Under the pieces are notes generated by a model, which was not told the origin of the DNA, did no database searches, and worked only from the letters and a program-made list of their open reading frames with translations. Below, piece after piece: positions 5,463 to 14,849 of a stretch of DNA of 17,817 nt (positions are counted from its first letter, which is position 1; every line of letters starts with the position of its first letter). A program made the translations under genes and the position numbers. The DNA is from CAJBLF01 sp964424505 (GTDB taxonomy: Bacteria > Patescibacteriota > Gracilibacteria > Absconditabacterales > Absconditicoccaceae), in NCBI GenBank assembly GCA_964424505.1, contig CAYRIQ010000015.1, forward strand, positions 1 through 17,817, in the 5' to 3' direction.

Positions 5463-8400
5463 TTAGTTGTTTGCATTAGTAAATCTTGTTTCATTTGTGT
5501 TTCCTGATCTTCTTCTGTCATTTATATTTCCTGCTTGCTTTTCTACTTTTGGAGGTGGACTTATCGTTTTTCTTCCGTAAATATCTTTATTGTTGTTGTT
5601 CTTATTTTCTTTATTATTTTTATCTGCTTCATTAAATGTATTCATGTATCCAGGAATAGGTATTGGAATAATGTTTTCTGGAGTAGTGGTTCCTGCATAA
5701 TATTCCATGCTTCCTTGGATGACTCTTTCGCCAGCATTGTTATATGTCGTTCCTACAATATCATATACTGATCAGTTATATGATGCTTTGAGAGTAATAG
5801 TTCCTGCGTTTATTCAACTATCGTTCAGTGCTTTTGCTGTTTGCTGTAAACCTTCAACACATCTCATTCCCTGTAAATAATCATTGGTAAATCATTTTTC
5901 TGCTCGTACTAATTCTCGAGGTTTCTGGTTAATTTCTGTTATTAAATTTGCTTTTGTGGTTGTGCTGATATGTGTCATTTGCAAAATTTCTTTTTGTACA
6001 TCAGCTACTTTAGTAAGGTATTCTGACTGAGTAAGATGTCATGAAATTGTTGGTGTTGCGTCAGTTCATCCTCCATATTGGAAATTGATAGTCTGATGCC
6101 CAGCATTGGTATTTCCAAAAAAATCTTTGGATTGTGTATATACATTATTGTCGTTTGCTAATTCGTGTTTACCCAACAAAAAATTATCTCCTACATTTGC
6201 TTGATCACTTGTATTATGAATTGCCGCTTTGTTGCTTGCTAAACTTGTAGCTAAGTATGATAGTCCAAATGCTACTCATCATGCTTTCACTGCACCAAGT
6301 AATGCCTTTTCTGTCTGACGATGTTTAAATCTTTTCCACGATTTTTGGTATCCTATTTGATCTATATTATTACCAGTTCCATTATTGATAAGATCCATTT
6401 CGTTGTAATAATAGTTATTTTGTCTGAGTATATCCAAATCTTTATCTAATCTCATAGATCAGGTAAGGACTAGTCTGTAAATGTTTTGATATTCTTTTTC
6501 TGCAATGTCTTTGTTGTTTGATCCCAAAAAATTCTGTCAGGTCTTTTTATGGAAGTCTAAACGTGCAAGTCATTCAGATATATATCTTTCTAATTCTTCT
6601 TGTTCTGGGAGCGTTAATTCTGCTATACGTAATAATCATTCTATTCTACTACTTAAGGTATTTGAATTTTTTAATTGATCGTGTGTTGTCATCATATAAT
6701 CTCTAAATTTTCTTACATCTCTTGCTTTTTTGCTCATTCCGAAATAGTAGAGCATAAATCTTTTTGCTGGATTTATATTACTTATTTCATTCATAAGTTT
6801 TTCACGTTCTGCGGTGTTACTCAAAAGATTAGTAGCTTGATTTCTTTGGTAGTCGGTGTGTTCTTTATTGTAATGTGCATGTTTTTTGAGATACGTTTTC
6901 AAAAANNNNNNNNNNGCGATTGTCTCCACGAACTTAAGGTTATGAAGGTCTTTCACCTTTTTCAAAAATGCCATTCCACCTGCACCACCTGCAATGGCTA
7001 AAGGTCATGATCATGCGAGCAATATTGCTGGTGTAATCATTGCTCCAAGTTTTGTCACTCATCGAAGCGTTCAGAAAGCTCATTTAGCAAAAGGATGTTT
7101 TTCTAACCATTTACCAAATCTACTGGTATCTGAGATTGGTTTGTCTAATCGATTGCCTGCTTTGGTCATTACGCCTCTAAATCATTTTACATCTTGTTTC
7201 ACGTCGTATGCTTCTTCTCCTTTAGCGAGAATTTGTACTTTCAATCTCATGGTTTGTGCAGCTATATGTGTCAATGCTCGGCTGTGTTTTTGGAGTCTTC
7301 TCAATTCTTGCATAGCATTTTTATCATCAAATTTTACTTTTATTGTTTTCAAAAAAGCTGGATTTTTTTTGTAGGTGTTGAAATATTTTACTATTTCTCC
7401 TCTAGAAAATGCGTTGAAGCTTGCGTCTGTCTCATTAGAGTTTCTTGTAATATGATCTGCGATGTTCCACGCCATTTTTTGATGATCTCTAAATCCATTT
7501 AGCTTCAAGGTAATATTGGAAGACATTTGTTGGATATCATTGTCTTTTATTATTTCTTCGAGTGGTTTTCGATTTGTAGCTGTAGCTGTACTTGGTTTTT
7601 TTGTGTCAAGATTTTTTCTGATGATGGCTTTAAACTGATCTTGAAAATCTTTATCATCAATTCCCTTTTTTCGTGGATCTGGAAATGTATTTCCGTTTCC
7701 AGTAAGTTTTTTTGCTAATTCATCTATTGCTTCATAGGTTTTTGGATAGTTTTCTTGATCGATATTTCCTACATTTTTAATTGCATTGTTAAATTTATTT
7801 TCTTCTTCCATTTCGTGTCTATCTGCTCCTTTTACAAGATTTTCGTCTCGTTGCATGCCTCATTCCATGTTCATATATTTGCGAGTATAATGATCTTTTA
7901 TATATCATCTTCCCAAAAATAATGCTGTTTTTGTAGGCCATGACCATGGTTTATGTCGCGCAGTGTTTTTATAGATTTTTCTGAGTTTTTCTCCTGCTTG
8001 GCGTTCAGCTATAGCACGAGTAATTTTTGTGGTATCAGAAATAGTCGCTGTGATCTCTACTGTTCCAAATTTTTCATCTGATCTTTCTTTACTTTCATCT
8101 TTATTTTTTTGTATATATCTGTCGTTTATCGTTTGTACTTTTTTTTCTTCATTTCTTGCTGTTTGTACGTGTGATTCATTATTTTCTTCGCTATGAATTG
8201 CTTGATATGCCTTTTCTGCTCTTTCTATTTCTTCGAGTTGTTTTTTTGTTCGTTTGATAATGAAGTGTGTTATTTCTCCGTTTGTTTTTTTTATAAGTTC
8301 TATTTTTTTATTATATTTCTCATTTTTTTCTAGTCTTTCAAATGATGCATGAGCTTCTTGTTCTGCTGTTTTTCCTTCAAATTGTTCTGTAGATGAAAAT

Positions 8401-8768
8401 TCAATCATTTTATTTTGATCTAGAATTATTTGTTCAACAATTTCTTTGTCTAGTTGCTTAAGTATATTTTCTTTGTTTGCTGGGTTTTCGGTATTTGTTT
8501 TTTTATATTGAGCTATCAAATTTTTATATTTCCCTTGTTCTTTTATTTCTATAATTTTTTCTCAAAATTTTATTTGTGCTGGAAAAAAATTATTCTCCCT
8601 TGCTTTAATGACTTTATCAATGAGAATATTTCTTTTTGTTATTTTATCTTCAAGTTTTAGGTCTTTGAGCATCTCAAGTTTGAGTTGTTCAAGCATTTGA
8701 TCTTTTTTGCTTTTAACCTGATTTTGTGAGGAGAGGAGTTCCAGGTTTTTTTGTGGATTGCTGGGCAT
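5463..8768 (-). CDS. Large coiled-coil membrane-associated protein, 1101 aa (contains an assembly gap)
   Basis: Not recognised. One frame is open from ATG 8768 to TAA 5463 once TGA is Gly. Residues 1-240 are Lys/Glu-rich and likely coiled coil. Residues 260-560 are helical and mixed. A Gly/Ala-rich hydrophobic segment follows at about 574-602 (ILLAGSGPLAIAGGAGG). Another helical region precedes a second hydrophobic segment at about 824-845 (LGAVKAGGVAFGLSYLATSL). The C-terminus has an exported-looking, Asn/Thr/Gly-rich part (SYNGSVYDIVGTTYNAGERV), a Pro-rich bit (IIPIPIPGY) and a low-complexity Asn tail. Two membrane passes would put both large ends on the same side. Ten Ns at 6906-6915 leave the frame intact on both sides, but the true length there is unknown. 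It is the first gene of the downstream unit, with its own promoter. Confidence 0.85.
6906..6915. other. Assembly gap (10 N) inside the 1101-aa gene
   Basis: Ten Ns interrupt coding sequence. The same minus-strand frame is open on both sides. No shared bases are seen at the two edges, so the missing length cannot be deduced. Confidence 0.95.
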
Positions 8769-8805
8769 TTTCTACGAGAATAGATAAAGTGTTTTACTCC
8801 TTTTA

Positions 8806-8834
8806 ATTATACTCGCAAATGCAAAAAAATGCAA
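8806..8834 (-). promoter_or_regulatory. Promoter of the downstream leftward unit
   Basis: On the minus strand TTGCAT (8834-8829), a 17-base spacer and a perfect TATAAT (8811-8806) precede the ATG at 8768 by 37 bases. The site lies just after the terminator of the upstream unit. An AAGGAG at about 8799-8804 falls near the predicted transcript start, some 30 bases before the ATG, too far away to act as a normal ribosome binding site. Confidence 0.7.
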
Positions 8835-8896
8835 ATTTTGACGGGGCTATTATCGTTTGCTACAATCAAGTAGGAAGTATACTACAATTAAGTTAC

Positions 8897-8939
8897 AAAA
8901 AAAGCCCGAACATGGCGTTTTTTGCGTCAAATACGGGCC
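8897..8939 (-). terminator. Rho-independent terminator of the upstream leftward unit
   Basis: On the minus strand GCCCG (8938-8934) pairs with CGGGC (8908-8904), with further inner pairing around an A6 loop, and seven Ts follow at 8903-8897. It lies 14 bases beyond the stop of the lipoprotein gene. It therefore closes the unit that starts at 14610 and separates it from the gene at 8768. Confidence 0.88.
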
Positions 8940-8952
8940 TATTTTGATTTTT

Positions 8953-9294
8953 TTATGGATTTATTTTTGCTTTTTGCACTTCTTGTCTTGTCTGCACTTC
9001 TTTTTTTTGTGCATCATATACATCTTGTTGTTCTTTCTGTACTTTTGTTTGAGCGTGTTTTAGCTCTTCTTGGGCATCTTTTAACTCTTCTTTTTGTGTT
9101 GCTGTGTTTTCTACTGCGTCATCATGCTCTTTGGATAATTTAGTCAAACTTGATTCGTTTCCTCCACAACTTGAAAGGAGCAAAACTGATGATAGTGCAC
9201 CTGCATATCATAAATTTTTGAGTTTTTTTCTTAGTGATTTCCATGTATTGGATCTGGTAATTTTTGTGTCACAATTTTTTTCTAAAGTTGTCAT
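8953..9294 (-). CDS. Small coiled-coil lipoprotein, 113 aa
   Basis: A charged N-region (SLRKKLKNL, about residues 20-28) leads into a hydrophobic stretch and a lipobox LSSC at residues 40-43, so Cys43 should be lipid-modified after cleavage by signal peptidase II. The first part is longer than in most lipoproteins, but no later ATG would keep the signal. Gly29 before the hydrophobic stretch is TGA, and with TGA as a stop the signal sequence would be lost. After GGN the mature chain is a single heptad-rich helix (EELKDAQEELKHAQTKVQKE) ending KINP. It could bridge or space envelope layers like small coiled-coil lipoproteins elsewhere; that is inference. It starts 33 bases after the 1244-aa gene and is followed by a strong terminator. 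Confidence 0.82.
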
Positions 9295-9327
9295 GAGGGA
9301 AATATTATAAAATAAAATTAATTTAAT

Positions 9328-12300
9328 TTAATTTACTAATGATCTAGTACTTGAAACAATACCCATTCTGTTGTTCATCGTTTTGATCAATCTTCCCATG
9401 AGGAATGGATTTTTCATTACTTCTCTGGTTTCGCTTTCATCACACATGGTTCTCCCTGCTGGTGGATTGTTTACGATTCCATATTCTCTGTGACTCATTG
9501 CTCATCGACGTATCATGTTTTGTTGTGTAGATGCTTGTTCTGCACTAACATATCAGAGCTGTCCATCAGAATCCAAAATATAGGTTCTTCCTGTTATATT
9601 GTCTTTTACTCAGAAGTTTGTCTTTGCAATCTTGCTATTTTCTCTCATTTTTTTGATCATTTCTTCGTATACTTTTCCACAGATATCTCTTTCCATACCA
9701 TCAAAAATACGGATTCCTCATTGTCTATATCTGAGGAGTTTTCCTAGTGTTCTGGATGAAATAGGTTTTTTGAGACCAGCCATATTTAAGGTAAATTTGT
9801 TGTTTTTGAATTCAATATTTACGCTTTTTCCGTTAGCCTGTGCGTTGGTTGAAAAATCGAACTTGGTTGTTGTGCCCAGATTAATTATTTTTTTGATTGG
9901 ACTGAGCCAAAATGAAGTAGGAAGTGTCATTCTTGTATCTCATCTTCTGAGTCCCATCCATCTTTTTTCGCTTGCTTGTCTGTATTGATAATGTAACTCG
10001 TTCATAGCAAAATTGAAATGTCACATCATTCTATCTATACCTACTCTTAATCTTCTATTTTCATTTCCTCTTGTAGAGTCAAAAGTATTGGTGTTTTCAA
10101 AATATTGGTGATCGAAGAGTACAGTTGTATTTCTTCTAAATGTTCCTCCAAAATTTGATTGATTATCTTGTTGCTCTAATACTATATTATTTCCATCCAT
10201 TCTGATCATCATCATATCTCATGTTCCTGGATCACGATAGGTGAGTGAAATATCTTTTTGTTTAGCTGATTTGATAAATCCTTTGATGACATTATATACT
10301 ACATGAGCTCTTACTTTTCCGTGCTGGATTGCTTCACATTGTAATATAGTTCTTACCATCGCTGCTGGATCTCCGGCTTTGAGTTTAATTTCTTTTTGTT
10401 TGTCTATTTTGATGTTTACGAGTATTTGTTGTTTTCCAGATACTTCCATGTTCATATCGTATTTTACTGGTTCTGGATTGTTTAAATCTTCTGGTCTATT
10501 ATTGGTAGTAATATTTACTGTTTGATCTTTGATGTCGACTTTGGAATCTTGTCCTGCAAAAAATCTCAAATAGTTTACATCTTTACGACCTAATCTTCCA
10601 AATCTTCTTGTGTTTTCCATTTCATCGACAGCATCGATATCTCTGAGAACGTCTTGATGAACCTCATCGTTGTCTAGTTTTTGTTTTTCTATGTCTGTGA
10701 GAAAATCTGTTAATTCTCACTTTATATAGGTGTTTCCGTCTTGGTTATTTGAAAATACTTGATCAAATCTTCGTTCAAAATATTTTTTTATCTGATCTTC
10801 CAGATTGTTGTGAATATATGCTCTATATGCTTCTCCATGCTTAGTAAATTCTGGTTTGTTTGATTCATGTTTTTCTCCCGTAATCCATTCTAAAAATGAT
10901 GTATCTCCTATATTGAAATTGTTCATATTAGCCAGATTCGCAGCTCGTCCAAATTGTGCTCCTGTTCTAGGATTACCTGCGGCTGTTCTATACGTATTAC
11001 GAACGTCTTGATAAAGAAGTTCTTTTTGTTCTGCATTAAGTTTGTTAAACTTTGGACCATCGGCTTTTTCCAATCATCTATAGAATGCCTCTCTTTCGAG
11101 TCTTGCTATCAAAACATCATGATTTGCATCTAGNNNNNNNNNNGCATCTAGTGATTTTTCTATTCTACCTCCTGTTCATGAGTTGTTATATGCATTTACT
11201 TCGTTTTTGCGTTTGTCCTGATCTAAATGATCAACATCTATTTTTATTTGTAACATTTTTTTGTTGGTGATGGTTATATCTCTCTTTGGTGTGTTTTGTT
11301 GTAAGCTTCCTGAAATTATTGTTTTTGCTCAAATTTCTAATTCAAATTCTATAGGAAAATCATCTATAGCTTTGTCGGTAGCTGCATCACTTACTTTGGC
11401 TTTGTCCCAAGCTATTTCTCAATTGTTATTTATAGTAATTCATTCTATATTTACTATTTTTCCATCTTTTAATTTAATGTTTTTGATTTTATTTCCAGTT
11501 ACTTTTTTGTTTTCTCAATCATATATTTCAAATTCCAATGGATCTGGTTTGTTGTTTATGTCTCTCAAAAATCCTGCTATAATACTTGCATTTGAGGTTG
11601 TGTTTTGTTTTATTTTCTGTTCTTGAAGATCTTTGTCGGTATCGAATAAGTCAGATCTTTCTGCAATTTCTTTGTGTGCATCGATTGCGTTTTTAAAGCT
11701 TGTTAGATTTTCTTGTGTTAATTTTTCTTTCTCTTCTTTTTCTTTTAATTTGTTTTCGGTTTCTTTGATTTCTGTTTCTATGTTTTTAATTTCTCTTATG
11801 TTGGTCTCATTTTTACTCTTTAATGAGTTTTGTTCGTTTTCTAGTTTTGTTATTTCATTTTCTATATCTTTTACTTTTTTTTCTATATCACTTATATCAT
11901 AATCTATTTTTGTTGATTTTTTTTCAATACTATCGTTTTTTTTGTTTTGTTTTATTGTTTCTTTTTCGTTTTTTATCTTTATCCCTTCTGTTTCTAAATT
12001 GTTTTTTTTGCTTTTTAATAATGTTGTTTCTCATTCTAATTTTGTTTTTTTGGTTGTTATGTTTTGTTTTTTTTGTTCTAGTTTTATTTTCTCATTTTCT
12101 TCGTTTTGTATTTTGTTGTCTAAGTCTTTTTTTTCTCTCTCTAAGCCATCTTTTGTGTCTATGTTTTCTTTTAATTCTGATCCTTTATTTATAATTTTTT
12201 CTGCTAGTTTTTTGTCAAGCTTTTTGAGACTTTCCTCTGTATTACCATTCCCTTTATATTCATTGTATATGTCGGGATATCTTTTTTCTATATCCTCATA

Positions 12301-13062
12301 GCTTTTACTGGGTTTGTTGTCTCCTATACTTTGTATTCTTTCTGTTGTTATCTTGTTTGCCTTGTCTTCTATTTCTTGTTTTATCTGTGTTATTATACTT
12401 TCTTTTTTTGTAATCTCACTATTTGTTTTTGATAATTTGTTTTTATTGTTGGTGTCATTTTTTTCTAATATTTTTATATCTGCTTCTATCTCCATTAACT
12501 CGTCTTTAAATTTTTCTATGTTTTTTTCTGCTTCTGTTAATTTTGTTTTGATGGAATTTAATTCTTCAGTGTTTTCTTTCATTTTTTCTTCATTTTCTTT
12601 TATTGCTTCTGTTTCATCAATACTATTGTCCTTTAAGTTTCTCTTTTCTTCTATTTTTGTGTTTTTTTCATCGTTTAATTTCACTATTTCTGTTTTTTTT
12701 GTAGTAATGTCTGTATTTATATCTTGTATTCTTGTTTCATTCTTGGTTTTTTCTGTTTCTTTGCTACTTTTTTCGTTGCCTTTATCTGTAATAATCTGTT
12801 CAATATCTGTTCTTTCTTTTGTAATTTTTATCATTTCGTTTTTTGTGTTTTTTGCTTTATCTTCAAGACTTCTTGCAATCCTTCTGATGTCGTTTTGTAT
12901 GTTTATTGTGTTTTTTTTAGAAAAAACTATCTCTTTGAGTCATGCAAAGAGTTCGTCACTGGAATCTGAAATAATATCATTTAAATCATTTATATCCATG
13001 CCGTTACGAATTTTTTCGTAGTTGTCTCTAATCCTTGATAAGGATTGTTGTTTGTCACTCAT
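9328..13062 (-). CDS. Very large coiled-coil protein, about 1244 aa (contains an assembly gap)
   Basis: Not recognised. The N-terminal 480 or so residues are almost pure Lys/Glu/Asn/Ile coiled coil (for example ETEKTKNETRIQDINTDI), broken near residue 270 by a Tyr/Pro-containing patch (EDIEKRYPDIYNEYKGNG). A beta-looking segment at about 505-600 (LEFEIYDGENKKVTG, IKNIKLKDGKIVNIEG) follows. Then comes a large mixed globular part with GLGRKD-like and GRTYILDSDGQLGYVSAEQ stretches, ending MGIVSSTRSLVN. No signal peptide or clear membrane helix is seen. The SMC-like look comes from the coiled coil only; there is no Walker A or ABC signature. The ten Ns at 11134-11143 are probably an artefact, and the real protein is likely to read SLDANHD there, six residues shorter. 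The gene lies between the 95-aa gene (28 bases) and the lipoprotein gene. Confidence 0.85.
11126..11151. other. Assembly gap flanked by an 8-bp overlap
   Basis: GCATCTAG occurs immediately before the ten Ns (11126-11133) and again immediately after (11144-11151). This is what an unmerged contig overlap looks like. Removing the Ns and one copy deletes 18 bases, which keeps the reading frame and joins SLDA to NHDV without a break. The gap is therefore probably not missing sequence. Confidence 0.8.
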
Positions 13063-13090
13063 TGTTTCTTATAAGGAATAAATACTTTTT

Positions 13091-13378
13091 TTATTCTTCG
13101 TCTATAATTTCATCACTCACCATATCTACTACGATATCAGAGAGAAGTTCTTTATATTCTGGAATAACTGATTGAAGGTAGTCGTCGATAGCTTTTGGAT
13201 CTTTTTCATTTTCTTCCAAAAATCTTACATCTTCTTCGGTCATTGCATATTCTACAGATTCTAAAACCTCATCCATAATAGTGTCGTAAACATCATCTTT
13301 GTCGATGTCAGGATTGATGGCTTTTAGTTGGTTGTAAACATAGTTTGTTGCTTGAGTTAGATTAGTAATTTTTTCCAT
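13091..13378 (-). CDS. Small acidic protein, paralogue of the 3300-3638 product, 95 aa
   Basis: A complete 95-aa ORF from the only available ATG (TAA directly upstream) to TAA. It is strongly acidic. Its core TEEDVRFLEENEKDPKAIDDYLQSVIPEYKELLSDIV aligns with KEEDGQGFLDILE...VADYLKTKIPNFPEFLEKIY of the 3300-3638 product. All-helical and soluble, with no signal peptide. It probably belongs to the same small acidic family seen in CPR genomes (recalled as DUF5663; not verified). It sits between the 400-aa and 1244-aa genes with gaps of about 29 and 28 bases, so it is part of one transcript. A chaperone or adaptor role for its large Lys-rich neighbours would fit its charge, but that is speculative. 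Confidence 0.85.
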   Translation of the reverse strand: MEKITNLTQATNYVYNQLKAINPDIDKDDVYDTIMDEVLESVEYAMTEEDVRFLEENEKDPKAIDDYLQSVIPEYKELLSDIVVDMVSDEIIDEE

Positions 13379-13407
13379 TTTTTACATATATATAATTGAT
13401 AAAAATA

Positions 13408-14610
13408 TTATGCTGCTTGTGTTGTGGTTTCTTGTTTGCTATTTAATTCAATTGTTTTTGGTGTTTCTAAAATCTTTTCGTCTTCTTTTGCTGTTTTTTC
13501 TGCTTCTACAAACGGTGTTACTCGAGCGTTTGCTCTTTCTCTTGCGTATAATGCTCCGTAATAATTTATTCTAGCTTTGATTGCTTTTATCGCTGCTACT
13601 TCTTGATCATTATTTTCATTGCTTGTTTTTATATCGAGTATGGCGAAAATATTATTTCTTCATGCATTAAACATTGTATGAAACTGTTGTGGATCCATTT
13701 GCATTCCCATAGCAGATCATGCCTTATCTACAGCACTATTAACTTTGATACCTGTATAGCGGAGAAATCTTGCTTTTTCAAATCCCATGATAAACCTTAC
13801 TCAATCTTTTCCTCAGTTTTTTGTACTATCACCTATTTTGTTGAATTTTTTAATGAGTGTATGAATTGTTCTATTTCTTCTAATGGTATCCATCTTATTT
13901 TTTTTGGGACTATTGAATAATTTTCCTTGTCTTTGTTCATATCTAATTAAGCCTGTCGGTACGTTTTCTAAATCTTTTTCTGAAAAATTTTCAAACTTGT
14001 TTGTGTCTTTTGCGAAGAAATTTTTTTTTACCTTTTCATAATTATTTTTTTCTGCTTTAAGTTCTGTTTTTATGTCTGCTAATTCTTTATTTAATCTTTC
14101 TTTTTCTGTTTCGTTGGCTACTTGTATATCTTTGATTTTGTTGGTATATCTATCAATAGTTTGCATTACTCTTGTTTTCGCTTTCCCTATTATAATCTCA
14201 GCGTTTTCTTCTGTTTTTTCTGATTTATCTTCCAATAAATCTTTGAGGTCATCCATCTTCATTGTTTGTTTTGCTTCTATTTCAGATCTTTTTTTGTCCA
14301 TATCTTGTGTATGTTGATTGAGCTTTATTTGTTCTTGTGTTGCTTGGTCATTGATAATAAAGTTTGCATAGCTATTTGCTTTTTTGATTTGTTCTTTATC
14401 AGAATCAGAAAAATAATCTTTACCATCGTTGATATTCCATTGGTCGATTATTTTACGAGCTAGTTCTTCTTTGGAAATTCCGTTTTCATATAATCCTTCA
14501 TATATCTTCGTGTTTTCTGGTAGATTTAGCTCTTGCTCATTGTTTCGTTGTCCTTCTTTTTGGATAGTATCCAGTTGTCCTTGGATAATTGGGTCTAATC
14601 AATCTTTCAT
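13408..14610 (-). CDS. Coiled-coil protein, first gene of the leftward block, 400 aa
   Basis: Not recognised. Residues 1-100 are mixed helical (KIYEGLYENGISKEELARKI). Residues 100-200 are a Lys/Glu-rich coiled coil (EIEAKQTMKMDDLKDLLEDK). Then comes a basic part (KKNKMDTIRRNRTIHTLIKK), a more globular Gly/Phe-containing region (FIMGFEKARFLRYTGIKVNS, AGSAMGMQMDPQQFHTMF) and an Ala/Lys/Thr-rich tail ending TTQAA. Glycines at residue 4 and in STKNGGKDG include TGA codons. No signal peptide or membrane helix is seen. Its ATG at 14610 lies about 27 bases after the predicted transcript start. It leads the upstream unit and faces the rightward 970-aa gene across 239 bases. Confidence 0.85.
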
Positions 14611-14642
14611 GGTACTTGTGTAAATAAATAAATTTTCTTACT

Positions 14643-14673
14643 ATAATAGTATCCAGAAAAATTTATTTGTCAA
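14643..14673 (-). promoter_or_regulatory. Promoter of the leftward block
   Basis: On the minus strand a perfect TTGACA (14673-14668), a 19-base spacer and TATTAT (14648-14643) precede the ATG at 14610. The -10 sits in an 11-bp palindrome, ACTATAATAGT (14640-14650). The spacer is a little long, so moderate strength is expected. Confidence 0.6.
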
Positions 14674-14697
14674 AAAACTCCGTCATTTTTGCGGAGT
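14671..14697 (-). terminator. Hairpin with U-tract overlapping the leftward promoter
   Basis: ACTCCG (14677-14682) and CGGAGT (14692-14697) pair across a 9-base loop. Read leftward, the stem is followed by TTTTTTG, a terminator shape. Its T-run is shared with the -35 of the leftward promoter. No minus-strand gene lies directly upstream, so it may block antisense transcripts from the 970-aa gene region or act as an insulator between the two divergent units. Confidence 0.6.
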
Positions 14698-14785
14698 CTT
14701 GATATTTATTGCTTGCCTTTTGTGTTAAAATATGTGTGATGTGTGTTTGGTGCTAATGTAATATCTTTTAAACAATTATTTACCA

Positions 14786-14822
14786 TTGACATTTAATGTT
14801 AAATAACTATATTCTTATATAG
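14786..14822 (+). promoter_or_regulatory. Promoter with overlapping palindromes for the 970-aa gene
   Basis: A perfect TTGACA (14786-14791), a 16-base spacer and TATATT (14808-14813) lie 37 bases before the ATG at 14850. Two inverted repeats overlap it: ATTTAA-TG-TTAAAT (14791-14804) inside the spacer and CTATAT-TCTT-ATATAG (14807-14822) over the -10. Both positions are classic for repressor operators. In such AT-rich DNA short palindromes also arise by chance. Confidence 0.65.
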
Positions 14823-14849
14823 AACATTTTTGGCTTTTAATAAAGACAA

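Noticed and set aside
11261..13021. Long plus-strand ORFs of 121, 89, 123, 119 and 235 residues made mostly of Phe, Ser, Leu and Cys
   Set aside because: They are the antisense of the Lys/Glu/Asn-rich coiled-coil gene at 9328-13062. Their hydrophobic composition is the direct complement of AAA/GAA codons, and the minus frame is continuous across all of them.
9328..13062. SMC/Rad50-type ATPase, suggested by the long coiled coil
   Set aside because: No Walker A, Walker B or ABC signature is seen at either end, and the C-terminal part does not resemble an ATPase head.
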